The notes under the pieces are model-generated. The model was not told where the DNA came from, ran no database searches, and was given only the letters and a program-made list of their open reading frames with translations. A stretch of DNA of 62,000 nt from Prorocentrum cordatum (Eukaryota; Sar; Dinophyceae; Prorocentrales; Prorocentraceae): assembly GCA_963575745.1 (NCBI GenBank), contig CAUYUJ010017826.1:249052-311051 (forward strand), written 5' to 3'. Both the position numbers and the translations under genes were made by a program. This document shows positions 50,701 through 61,060 of the stretch, in pieces; positions within the stretch are counted from its first letter, which is position 1; each line of letters begins with the position of its first letter.

Positions 50701-52210
50701 GCCCTTTCCCTGATTTCTCCAACATCTTGGCTCCATCGCGCTGAGCGCATGGTGGTTTGAAATCGCTCGTGTGCTGTTGGTCGAGTTTCGTTGCTCTCGG
50801 TCTCGCTGGACGGCTACGTGGCCCAGGCAGCGGTGCATGATTTGTGTTTCGCGCGATAACTAAGAAGTTCAATACTCTGGAGGCGCAGGTGCGCATCCTT
50901 TGAAAGACGCTGGATTTTCTCTTGATCTCGCTGAGAACGTTCGCGATGATGAACGTGCCTTTTTCTTTGGCTCAGCTACACTCGCATCGACATCAACAGG
51001 CACACTGTTGTTTACCCGAGCGTAACGTTCACGAGCCGTCGCATGCCAACGCTCCTGTTCGTCAGATCTTCCCACAGGAGCAGTGTGTGCCTGTTCGTCG
51101 GCGGCACCATCGCGCTGGACACACTTCCGCCGCGATGTTTATCCGTGTTGCTCGGCTCCCAGGGTGGTTGACTCTCGGTGGCGGACTCGGGGTGCTTTGC
51201 GTCCACGATGCGTTCGGATGCCCCAGAGTTCCTCTCGTCTGACACCATTTGGTCTAACGCGTGTTCGCTCGAATACGAGATATGGTCGAAGGCATTGCTT
51301 GCCTTGCCCTTGGTGATTCCCAGTCTGGGCGTGTATATTGCCACTGGTAGATTGGCTTGGACTGTGTCGGCACAGTTTTCGGAGCTGTGGGCGGTCGTGC
51401 AGGAGCGTAGCAGCGCGGACCACAAGCATGAGCAATTGATTCTGGCGATTGAACATAGGAGTGACAAGTAGTTTGATTTCATTGATGTGCCCAGGCGCCC
51501 TTGCGATGCAAAAAAACATTTATCGAGGACCATTTTCAGGTATGTGAGAACGCTTACAAGAAGAGGTTTCGATGTTGAAGCCCTTGCAGTTGCCTCCCGC
51601 GTGAAGCACCTGCAGGAATGCGGTGCTCAAGTTCGTGGTGCTCTGCAGAAGTCGTGCCAGCAGCATTGGCAAGGTAGAGGCCGCTTTCGACGAGCACTCC
51701 CAGGCCGTGACCTCCGAGGTGCAGTCCCTGTCTAAAAACATGTCTCTTCGTGGCGGGAAGGTTAGCTGTCTCAGTGCGGGGGTGGTAGTTGAGGTACCCT
51801 CGGTGGCGTTGGTTCCGGAGAAGCTGGAGGCCATGAGAGGCGCGCTGCGTTATTCGTCTGCCAAGTTGCTGGAGGATGTGCGCCACCAGGTTCCCGATGC
51901 TAAAACGCAAAGCGATTCTGAAGTTGCCAAGCTATCGTTAACGACGCAGGTGAACATCACCGAATATATGCGTAAACGCATGGACAATTTGTGGGGTGGT
52001 TGCCAAGGTCGGATTAATTGTTTCAAGACGACGTATGTGATGCTACGACGGCGATTCGCACTTCCACTTTGCATTATGTCAGGTCGCTGGTCGCAGACCT
52101 GATCGCCGAGCCCAACAAGCTCGACATGGGGCTGCTCACTGCCTCGCTGGCCAAGTTGGAGGAGGAGGTTGTTGAACATTCAGAGCAGATCTTCGGCGCT
52201 GTGGAGCCTC
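50701..52210 (+). pseudogene. Leader-tagged coding-like region, unknown product, possibly spliced
   Basis: After a leader-like 5' UTR, plus-strand frames with natural composition follow: 51178-51471 (LPLVIPSLGVYIATGRLAWT, a membrane-like span, then a charged helix), TAG, same frame onward (RTLTRRGFDVEALAVASRVK), then another frame from about 51640 (SSIGKVEAAFDEHSQAVTSE, EVAKLSLTTQVNITEYMRKR) and a third from about 52080 (SLVADLIAEPNKLDMGLLTA, EEEVVEHSEQIFGAV). TTTTCAG at 51533-51539 and TATGTCAG at 52075-52082 resemble acceptors, so some breaks may be short introns. Coiled-coil character dominates the C-terminal half. Alternative: a decayed retrocopy, as its leader relic suggests. No family recognised. 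Confidence 0.45.
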
Positions 52211-53690
52211 AATTGCGCTGGCGTTGGATCCGGGAGAGCTCCGCGGACGAACGCCGCCGCCGCGGCCAGCACCGACGCTTTCCGCGGGTGTCAGAGCGAC
52301 CATGGTCTTTCTTATGCAGATGGAGGCGGGAGTCGTTGGCTCGTAGTGTCAGTTCGTTGTTTGGTCCTCGTCCCCCTCCTCTTCTTCATTTTTCTCCTCG
52401 TCGTGCTCCTCTTCCTCATCATCCGTCGTCCTCTCAGCGCCCCCTCCGTCCTTTCCCCTCTCGTTCCCCCCCCCTGGTTGTCTCACGCTCCTTCCTCCCC
52501 CCTTGTTGCCTGCGGGGGTCTCTGGAGGCCCGTGGAGGCCTCCAGAAAACCACGAGATGATCAACAGCATCCGAAACCCTCGAGTCTCGATCTGCAACCC
52601 TGGGGGATCGACGAGAGAAGGAGGAAGTGGAGCAGGAAGAGTAGTAGGAAGCGAGGGATGGAGGAGGGAACGAGGAAGAGGATGAGACAGAGTAAAGAAA
52701 ACAAGAAGAGGAGGAGAAGGAGGAGGGAGGAGGAGGGAGGAGGAGGAGCAAGAGGAGCATGGGAGCATGGGACAAGCAGTAGTCATGCCGCCGTAACGAC
52801 AAGCCCCGCGTCGCCCGTAGGGCGAATGGACGCTGGCACTGGGTAGGGGCATGACGCCTAGCGACTCGCTGCCCCGCCGACGGGACCCCGCAAGCCCATT
52901 GTTCACCCGTCGCCTGCCGATCCTTGCCAACGGCTTTGGCCGACGGGGGGCTGCACTGGCCAAGTTCACCTGCCAACGGTTTTAAGCCGCTTGCTCAAAG
53001 AGCAGCAGGGCCAGTATGGGTGCCAGCCGACGAGCACGCGTAAGCGGGGTCTGCCCAGGGCCACTGTCACCACCTGAGAGAACGCCGCCCGGGAGTAGAC
53101 CCGAAGGCCCCATGGGACTCACGGACCACATGGCCCCGCCTTTCCGCGGAAATACGCGATCCAGACACCGCCTTTGCAGCTGACGCCGCTGCAGATGGGC
53201 CAAGGTTCAGACCCATTGCGCGGATGCAGGGGAGCCGTACTCATCCCTGTCCGCCAACAAAGACGACCGCCTTCCTACGCCAGGCCCATTGCATCAACTG
53301 CTCATGACAGTGTGCCCCGAGGCAAGTGTGGCGCTGGCACCATGAAAACAGGTGCCAGGCCCCCGCCTGGGGCTGGAGGAGGAGCAAGAGGAGACGGAGG
53401 AGGAGGAGGAGGAGGAGGAGGAGGAGGAGGAGGAGAGGCCCTTCCCTCTCTCATCCACACTTTTGCCTTGGCACAGGCGCTGGGTTACCCGCTGGTCACA
53501 GTGGCCCTCGCGATCTCAGGCGCCAAGGGGGGGGCCTGCGAGCGCCGGACACCAGTACATTACAAACCAGGACTTTGCTAGATCAGGCGGGAGAGACCGG
53601 AGAGCGGATAACTTCTCGACCCGTGGGTGCAGCTTCTCTGGGGCGTGTAGACGCTTTGGTTTACGAAAGTCCCGCCTACAGAAGACGGCA
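52211..53690. other. Intergenic with microsatellites
   Basis: Pyrimidine-rich 52360-52500; purine-rich 52620-52765; (GGA)n 53385-53436. No gene supported. Confidence 0.5.
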
Positions 53691-53695
53691 TGACC

Positions 53696-53846
53696 ATACT
53701 TTGCGGGAAGGCGCGGGGATGTCTTGGGTCGGTGCCAGACTCCTCTCGGAGGCGTTTGGCGCCGCCCGCTGGCACGCTTCGCGCGCCAAGAGCACGGGAG
53801 TCCAGCGCCGACCCAAAAAGTCGGCACGGACACCAGAAGGTTCCTG
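53696..53846. mobile_element. Foldback element, family C copy 2
   Basis: Left ACTTTGCGGGAAGGCGCGGG, then TCTTGGGTCGGTGCC; right GGCGCCGACCCAAAAAG, then CACCAGAAGGTT. Centre TTTGGCGCCGCCCGCTGGCA and CTTCGCGCGCCAAG. More diverged than copy 1. Confidence 0.7.
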
Positions 53847-53966
53847 CTGAGTCTGTTCTGGGATTTCCGGGGCCAAGTTTCGAAAAGGAAGAGATTCGAC
53901 GTTTGAGGGTCGAGGGCAGCCAGATCTCAGCACGCTTTTGGCTTTTTGGGGGGCCGCCCGAGGGCG

Positions 53967-54030
53967 TCTCGTCGCCACGGCTGGATCCCCCTGGGGATCT
54001 TGGTCGAAGCGCGCTCCAGGACAAGTCTGA
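53967..54030 (+). repeat. Family J copy
   Basis: CTCGTCGCCACGGCTGGATC, then GATCTTGGTCGAAGCGCGCT. Confidence 0.6.
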
Positions 54031-55254
54031 AGATCGCGACGGGCATGTCCTGGCCCTCCAACGTCCTGAAAAGTGAAGGCGCTGCCATCCCCCCATTCTC
54101 GAACTCCGCGGGGGCCGTCTCCCACGGCCCAGAGCCATCAGAAAACGATCCGGGCCCCGGACGGAAACGCGATCTCGGGAGGAAGGGGTCAAGAGGTCCC
54201 AGGGACCAACAATCAATCAGAGCATTGTAGGTTTGGGGAGTCTTCCTGTGGTTTTCGAAGGGTTCGCCCCCGTGGAATTTTCTTGCAGGTGCGCCCTGTT
54301 GAGAGCCTTCGTGGGTGCCGGGGCCCTTCCCGGCTTCTTTCGAGTTGTGCGGCCATCGGGCCTGGATCACCCCAGGGGCGCGGGATAGCCGCGCTTCGTG
54401 CGTCGCGGCCTGGGCCGCTGGGCGATCCTTCTCCAGCGCGAGGGCGCGAAGAGAGCTCGGACTCACGAAGGTGAAGTGGAGTTGGACTCTCCGTGTCCCC
54501 TCCTCGCGTCTCTGCCGCGCGCACGCCGCCTTCCTGCTGCCGGTTCAGGGTCAGGGGTGGACCCCGCTTGTGCGAAGTTGGGTGACTTTGGAGAGCCCGC
54601 ACCTCCAGCACCCCTGGAAAGAGACAGGACGGCCGGCGTCCCTGAGCTCGGCCCTTCGAGGGCCCAGCTTCGGGTCCCAGGCTCCTTACAGTTAAAGGAG
54701 CAAGCAGTCACGAGGATGGTACGCTCCAAGATTTCCCAGGTTCCCAGGATTTCCAAGACCCCCTAATGATCCACATGGGCTGCAGAAGCGAGGACTGCCA
54801 GATACTCTCTGGAAATCTTGTGGCGCATCCTGAGCCAATCCCATCAAAACATATTTCCCGCCCTATACAAGAAGCCACCCCTGGTGCGAAATCTGTGGCG
54901 GATGGGTTGGAGAGCTCCAGGGCTTGCTGAAAAAAGCAGGGTGCCACGGAATGGTCCGGGTGTCGAGCCTATTGGGCCGCCCATCATGGCCTCCAAGGCG
55001 GCCCAGGAGGCGCCCAAGAGTGCTCAAGGATGATCCTCGGTGCCATCTTAGCAATGTTGGACATGCATGTCCCGAACAACACGCTCTTGGCCTCTGGGAA
55101 AGTCACGCGGGACCCCCCTTTAGCGCACAGGTGCGCCTGGGAGCGACCAGAATTAAGGGCTGTGGGTCCCTTGGAGAGTACGTAGTACAGAGAACTCGCA
55201 GAAACCTGAGGACTCTTCAGCTCGTGTTTCAGTGCGAGGTGGCGTATATTACAT
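54031..55254. other. Intergenic, no gene seen
   Basis: Nothing with domain character. GC content falls steadily toward the satellite at 55255. Confidence 0.45.
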
Positions 55255-56260
55255 GCGATCATGCTGTATGCAGATAAAAAAGTATGGTATGGCCTGTTAT
55301 GTGATAATCATATTATCAGGTATGTCACACCCCAGTATGATACAGTAGAGCCGTTGCCGTACTGGTAGCAGCAGTCTCTCATTTATGCCATATTCGGTTA
55401 TGTTATGGTATACCTGTTCTGTCCCGCTCTGTTATAGTATGGTCTGCTGTGTTATGGTATGATACGTACTTTGGTACGGCCTTATCACACGCTCTGTGGT
55501 GTAATGGTGCGATTTGATAACACATGCTGTAGTATCGCATGTTGTGTTATGTTATGGCATGGTCCGTTCATTGTCTCATGGCATGGCCTGCTACAGCGTT
55601 GTATTATTTCCAAGTGTGCCACATTCGCTTATGTTATAGTGTGTGCGTTGCCGTGTTTAGCAGTCATAGAATATGCCTGCTGTGTTCTGTTTTGCTATGA
55701 TGTGAGATGCGATGGTGTACCCCGCTATGCCACAATATGTTTGTTACGATATGGTGTGATTTGGCACGTGATGCGTTGTCGTGGTGTGTTTTGTGTATGA
55801 CTCGACATACTCTGCTACGGTATGCGGTGGTGGTATGTTGTGTTGTGGTGTGGTTCGATGTGTACATGGTGACATGTCATGTTCGGCCATGGTATTGTAT
55901 ACCTGCTGAACAATGGTGAGCTCTTGCGCGTTGCACGCTATGTGTTGCCACAGTGGTTGGAATAGTAGAACTCTTATGGAGTGGTATAGTATGCTCCGTC
56001 ATGTTGCACGCGGTTGCGACCCGCTCTGCCATAGCATGATTTGATGTGGATTGGTGTGGTTTATCATGTGGTGCGACTTCATGAAATAATGTACCATGTC
56101 AGGGTATGATGTGTCATTGCATGGCATGCTGTGGTATGTTGTTGTACTGGCATGGCTTGGTTATGATAGTATGATCTGCCTTGGTATAATATGTCACGAT
56201 GGGCTATGTCATCGCGTGTATGATATGATATACGAGCTCGATGCTGATGTGTGTTTTTGA
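55255..56260 (+). repeat. Decayed pentanucleotide satellite
   Basis: Words GTATG, TTATG, GCATG, CTGTG and TTGTG follow one another in 5-base register for about 1 kb (e.g. GTTATGTTATGGTATACCTG, GTTATGGTATGATACG). Low GC, no usable ORF. Probably an old (KTATG)n array. Confidence 0.75.
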
Positions 56261-56376
56261 TGTCGGCTCGTCATGTCTCATTGCTCATGCGTCGTGACGA
56301 CTGGACGGCATGACGCCATGACGTCTCCCCATCGGGGCTGTCTTTTTTTTGGGGGGTGTAGTCATTCGTCGAGCAC

Positions 56377-56510
56377 GTCAGGCGGAACACTCAGGGATCC
56401 CCAGAATCCTGTAGGGTCTGGCGACCGCGACATGACGGCGTCCTCGAGGACGGGAGGCGGGATATTCACGGATTCCCGAGATCTTGTGGGGTCTGGCGAC
56501 CGCGGTGTGC
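56377..56510 (+). repeat. Two-copy tandem repeat, period about 79 bp
   Basis: GGCGGAACACTCAGGGATCC with AGGGTCTGGCGACCGCG at 56389-56429 recurs as GGCGGGATATTCACGGATTC with GGGGTCTGGCGACCGCG at 56456-56504. Followed at 56535-56555 by CCCCTAAAACTTAAAACC, weakly telomere-like. Confidence 0.7.
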
Positions 56511-56694
56511 AGGGTGAGCCCACGGGAGTTCTCCCCCTAAAACTTAAAACCTAACAGCCCTTAGTTGTCGGGTGGGGAGCCACCACCCTGATTATTGGAA
56601 TCGAGCCCTTGTGGAGGCAGAACGGACTCGGACGCCGCCTGAGCTCAGAAGGAAACCCCTTGGCCCAGATGGGGGTGAATTGTTATTAATATTC

Positions 56695-56915
56695 GGATTA
56701 GAATGAGGAGGAGCTGGAGGAGCAGGAGTAGGAGGAGGGGAGGAGGAGGGAGGAGGAGCTTCATAGGGGGCTCTGGAGGATTCAAGGAAGAGGGGAGAGA
56801 AGAGCAGAAGGCGGAGGAGAAGAAGAGAGCAGAAGGAGGAGAAGAAGGAAGGTGAAAGAGAGAGAGAGAGGAGGAGGAGGAGGAGGAGGAGGAGGAGGAG
56901 GAGGAGGAGGAGGAG
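56695..56915 (+). repeat. Purine (GGA/GA) microsatellite
   Basis: Mixed GGAGGA and GAGAGA ending in a pure (GGA)n run at 56868-56914. Confidence 0.9.
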
Positions 56916-57310
56916 GCCGAGTGGCATCTGCAAAGCGCCAGTCACCTCTGCCCTGGGCAGGCTGGGCTTCACGCAGAATAAGAACAGTGGAGAAAGGAGG
57001 GCGGGGATGAGGATGAGGAGAAGGGGCAGGACCACTAACAAGAAGTCGGACTGCTACTGCTGACTCCAAGCATGATGCGGCATCCCGCTTTGAGAGTTCG
57101 AATTCCGTTCCGTGGCCCGCCCTCTGCCACAAGATTGCATCTCACCCTGCCGCATGCCCCGACGCCTCTTTGAAGCGAGGAAGGCCCTCCTTCGCAGAAG
57201 CCTGGAGGTCTCCGGAACCTCTCGGATGTCTCGAGGGGCCCCGCAGAAGCCCCCAAGAAGTTGCAAAACGCAGATTGAAAGCGTCGAATCTGACGAGGTC
57301 AGGCGAGCAA
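56916..57310. other. Spacer, no gene seen
   Basis: No recognised feature. Confidence 0.4.
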
Positions 57311-57317
57311 AAGGGGG

Positions 57318-57370
57318 GAGGTGGAGGAGGAGGAGGAGGAGGAGGAGGAGGAGGAGGAGGAAGGGAGGAG
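57318..57370 (+). repeat. (GGA)n microsatellite
   Basis: Uninterrupted GGAGGA run. Confidence 0.95.
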
Positions 57371-57830
57371 AAGCAGGACCAAAGTAAACCCAAGATGCAT
57401 CAGCGGTGTTGCAGTACACCCTCCCGTCCTAAATCCGAATCCCCTAAGAAGTTCCTACAAGCTGTCCTTCTCACTGCGAGAAGCGCCCCACTGGAAGACG
57501 AGCACCCTATTGGCCAGCCATTTAACCGAGAGCCCCGTTTTGATCTGAACTGCCTTGCATCCATCTAGCGCGTCATAAGGAATGGGAAACCCATGTTTGA
57601 GATAAGCCGCCCTCAGTCCTTGTACTTGATGCTGTAAATTCAAGCGAATGCGCGCGGCGCTAAGGCGGAGGCCCCCTATTGAAGACGGCCTGTGGTCCAT
57701 CCCTGTAACTGCTTCGAGTTAAAGCTTCAGGATCGTATAGGGTGAGGAAGTCTCAAGCGACATGCACAACCCGCCCTGCCGACACGCCTGTGGGTGCGAC
57801 AGGGGGCAGTGAGATATGAGGAAAATGAAT
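57371..57830. other. Spacer, no gene seen
   Basis: Near-average GC, no domain-like ORF. Confidence 0.4.
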
Positions 57831-57833
57831 GAA

Positions 57834-57942
57834 GTAGGAGGAGGAGGAGGAGGAAGAAGAAGAAGAGGAGCAGGAGCAGGCGCAGGCGCAGGAGCAGGAG
57901 CAGGAGGAGGAAGAGGAGGAGGAGGAGGAGGAGGAGGAAAAT
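57834..57942 (+). repeat. (GGA/GCA)n microsatellite
   Basis: GGAGGA, GAAGAA, GCAGGCGCAGG, GGAGGA blocks. Confidence 0.9.
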
Positions 57943-58620
57943 GGTGCCGCCCCAGCCCCGCGCTGGGCTGCGGCCCAAGCGGGGCGAGCGGCTCCCGTAG
58001 GAGGCTGCACGGCTCCAGAGAGGCCCCCGGGTCCACAGACGCCTCTCCCTCCGGACCCTTCTGCTTCCTGGCAGGGGGGGGGGGCGCCGAGGCTCGCTCA
58101 GCGGCGCATGGATTGGCGTGCGGGCGAGGAGGCGCCAGCTGAAGGCTCCCGGTCGCCCCGCGCCGCAGCCGCGAGGGCCGACGAGTGGGGCCGGCGAGGA
58201 ATCCACGGCTTTCGGAGGCGACGGTAGGGGCGAATAGCCCAGGGGGGAGCACTACCGTAGCCAGGGGCGCCCGTGGTCCATGTCTTCGGCAAGGCTCCCC
58301 GAGGACTGCGTGCCGTGCGCGCCCCTGAGCTGTTCGCCCCTATCGTCGCCTCTGAGACGTGCGTGCGCCGACACGAGTATCGGAAGTAGTGGTGAGTTTC
58401 CCTCCGCTCCCTGGGGCAGACAGTCGGACAGACGTTCAGTCAAGACGCTGAAGTGAGGACCACTTTGGCTTCAGGAGGCGCTCTGGTTTTCGGGCCCGTC
58501 CGTAGACCTGGGTCAGCGAACCTATTCGTGGCCGAGGCTCGCCATGGCCAGAAAAATTCCCTCGTTCCTTATCTCGTATTACACAGTTGTAGCACAGCGG
58601 TTGCATTGGCAGCCAGATAA
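57943..58620. other. Intergenic, no gene seen
   Basis: GGGGCGAATAG at 58225 and CTGTTCGCCCCTATCGTCGC at 58329 form part of a loose inverted repeat (CGACGGTAGGGGCGAATAG against it). Confidence 0.45.
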
Positions 58621-58678
58621 CAGACAGACAGACAGACAGACAGACAGGCAGGCAGACAGACAGACAGACAGACAGACA

Positions 58679-58739
<61 letters not shown>

Positions 58740-58765
58740 ACAGACAGACAGACAGACAGACACAG
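58621..58765 (+). repeat. (CAGA)n/(CAGG)n tetranucleotide repeat
   Basis: Alternating blocks of ACAG and GCAG units; the central GCAG block is at 58684-58736. Confidence 0.95.
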
Positions 58766-59056
58766 AGCCGAAGTAAGGCGCCATGACAACACAAGGTCGA
58801 AAGAAAAAAACAAGTGCGCCACGCGGGCATACGCCGGACAGGACCGCGAGGCAGGCAACACGGGCACGCCAATCGCGCCCCAGCAGCAGCTGCGCTGCGT
58901 AGAGTCAAACAGGACCATAAGGATGAGAAATGTGCCAAGGGTGCCCAGGCATCCCTGCCTTTCCGGCCCATCCTGGAACACCGTCGTTTGCCAGCCCCAA
59001 AGACTCTTCAATTTCATGCCCGCGGGCCCCGTATGCTTACCACGCATTCCCATGAT
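58766..59056. other. Spacer, no gene seen
   Basis: No recognised feature. Confidence 0.4.
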
Positions 59057-59230
59057 TCGGCGGCGCGCTCAGGGGGGTAGGGGGAGAGGGGAAGACTTCT
59101 TAGAAGCACCCCTGCTTCTTAGAAGGCGCGGGCCTATCTGTAGATGCAGGGCTGGCGCCTTCTAAGAATCAGCTTCCTTCTAAGAAGCCTTCCCACCTCC
59201 CCCTAATTTCCCCCGTGTGCGCGCCGCCGA
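59057..59230. mobile_element. MITE-like element, family D copy 3
   Basis: Ends TCGGCGGCGCGC and GCGCGCCGCCGA. Interior repeats CTTCTTAGAAG-type palindromes (four). ATGAT exactly repeated at 59052-59056 and 59231-59235. Confidence 0.9.
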
Positions 59231-59429
59231 ATGATCCAGTCGCGCGGCAGAGACGAGGGCGGCGGCGATTAGAGCTCCCCCCGACGCCCCTCGCGGTGCG
59301 TTGAGGGAGAGATCCTGGGCGGGTGGTTCGGCTCCGAGGCGGAGCGGCCAGCCGCCCGCCCTCCAAGAGAGATGGCAGCGCCCCCTCTTTGAGCGCTTGT
59401 GGTCCTGGCAGGTGTCTTGTCGGGCGTCT

Positions 59430-59556
59430 TTGGGGGGGGGTAAGACGAAGCCAGGACGAGGATACAGGATAAATCGAGAATCTCTGAGATCCGGCGGCTC
59501 TGGAGAATGTATCGGGCGCCGCGGCCCTTTCAGAGCGTTCTGGAGCGTCCCGGAGG
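59430..59556 (-). repeat. Dispersed repeat family H, copy 3
   Basis: On minus: CGCTCCAGAACGCTCTGAAA, GGCGCCCGATACATTCTCCA, ATCTCAGAGATTCTCGATTT, CCTCGTCCTGGCTTCGTC. Confidence 0.75.
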
Positions 59557-60000
59557 AGGAGGAAGAGGAGGAAGAGGAGGAGGAGGAGGAGGAGGAGGGG
59601 GAAGATAGTTTCCTTCGTCCTAGCTCCGTCCGAGGGGGGGGGGGGGGGGGATCGCAGTGACTCCGCAGGCCTTCGACGAGCTGGGGTTGTCCAGCCCGGC
59701 GTTCGCTCTCCATCTCGGCCTCTCGGGGGGCCGTGGCCGGGCCCCGGGGCCATCGGAGACGCAGAGCGGGGGCGGAGAGTTGGCCCCGGGGGGGAGGGGG
59801 TTCTGGGGGGACCTCGGCGGCCGCGGACTGGCAGGTCTCTGTCGTCGGATGTCCGGGTTCTGGAGCTCACGGCCAGGGCAGGCTGAGTCGCGGGGCTGCA
59901 GCTGCCTCCTCGGGGGCCAGATGCTGGGGGCCCGCACCCACTCGGTAGGAGAACTCCTGAGCGGAGGCGGGTCCCCAGCTTCTGGCTCTCTTTATCTCCC
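59557..60000. other. GC-rich spacer with short (GGA)n
   Basis: GGA tract at 59549-59602 and a poly-G run at 59633-59650. No gene. Confidence 0.5.
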
Positions 60001-60038
60001 TCTCTCTGTCTCTTTGTTTGTCTTTCTCTCTGTCTCTG

Positions 60039-60074
<36 letters not shown>

Positions 60075-60310
60075 TCTCCTCTTCCTGTATATGATAGCAC
60101 ATGTACGTGTACACACACATATATATACACATATATATATACATACATATACATGTATATATACCTAGATATGTGTAGACATACACAGAGAGGGAGGATG
60201 CATAGGAGTCGCTCTCTCTCTCTCTGTCTCTCTATTCCTCTCTCTCTCTTCCTTTTATTTGCATGTATAATGATGTGTGTGTTTGTGTGTGTCTCTTCCT
60301 CTCTCTATTG
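60001..60310 (+). repeat. (CT)n, (CACATATA)n and (GT)n simple repeats
   Basis: CTCTGTCTCT to 60080, ACATATATATACATAC to 60170, CTCTCTCTCTC and GTGTGTGTTTG beyond. Confidence 0.9.
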
Positions 60311-60529
60311 ACATATTCCTCTTCCCGATTTTTCCAGCCGGGGGAGAGCGGGACAAAACGTCACCTCCCCCCCAACAAAAAAACATCCCCCCAGGATCTG
60401 GAGCTTCGGGGCCCCTGGACGCCCTTCGAAGAGATCTCCCAGCCCTGCCGCGACTCCCAGGGCGCCTTGCTGGGCCTTGCCCAGCAGACCCAAAACGATC
60501 AGAGAAGTGATCAAAGAGGTGCAGGAGAG

Positions 60530-61060
60530 CCCGAAGGCAGCGCAAGACGGCCTCAAGACGGCCCACGAGGCCCCAAAGACGACCCAAGAGGCCCCCAAGA
60601 CGCCTGAAGAGGTCTTCAGGAGGACTCCCAAGAGGCAAACACTTCCTCGATCCTTTGGGGAAACGTACAATCACAGCATCTTCGCTTGCTGTGTCGTAGC
60701 AGGGTTCACGACGGCCCAAAAGGCTCCCGAGATCGCCCCAAGACGGCCCAAGAGGCCCCCAAGAGGGCTTCAAGGCAGCCCAAGTGGGCCCCAAGACTGC
60801 CCGACGGCCTCAAAGAAGTTCACGAGGCGCAAGAGAGACCCACGAGGGCCATGGGAGGTCCCCATGAGGGTCCAAGATGGCCCCAAGAAGGCTAGTAGAG
60901 GGCTCAAATTCCCCTGGAAGGCCCCAGCACGGTCCAAGAGGAACCCAAGACGTCCCAAACGGGCTTCAAAAGGACACCGAGTATTGCCCAGAGAGGCGCC
61001 CAGGAGGCCTCCAGTGGTCTCCGAAGTCCTTGAGAGGCATTCGCGAGAAGACCCCCAAGA
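60530..61060 (-). repeat. Degenerate 12-15 bp periodic repeat (family I)
   Basis: On plus, variants of GGCCCAAGAGGCCCCCAAGA. The 198-codon Lys/Pro/Arg ORF it opens is periodic in the same register and not a supported gene. Confidence 0.65.

Noticed and set aside
51012-51533. 173-codon minus-strand ORF opposite the leader-tagged region
   Set aside because: The plus strand continues with coding-like frames downstream and has the leader relic; the minus ORF has no continuation.
56535-56555. Interstitial telomere repeat
   Set aside because: CCCCTAAAACTTAAAACC resembles degenerate CCCTAAA units, but there are not two exact units in a row.
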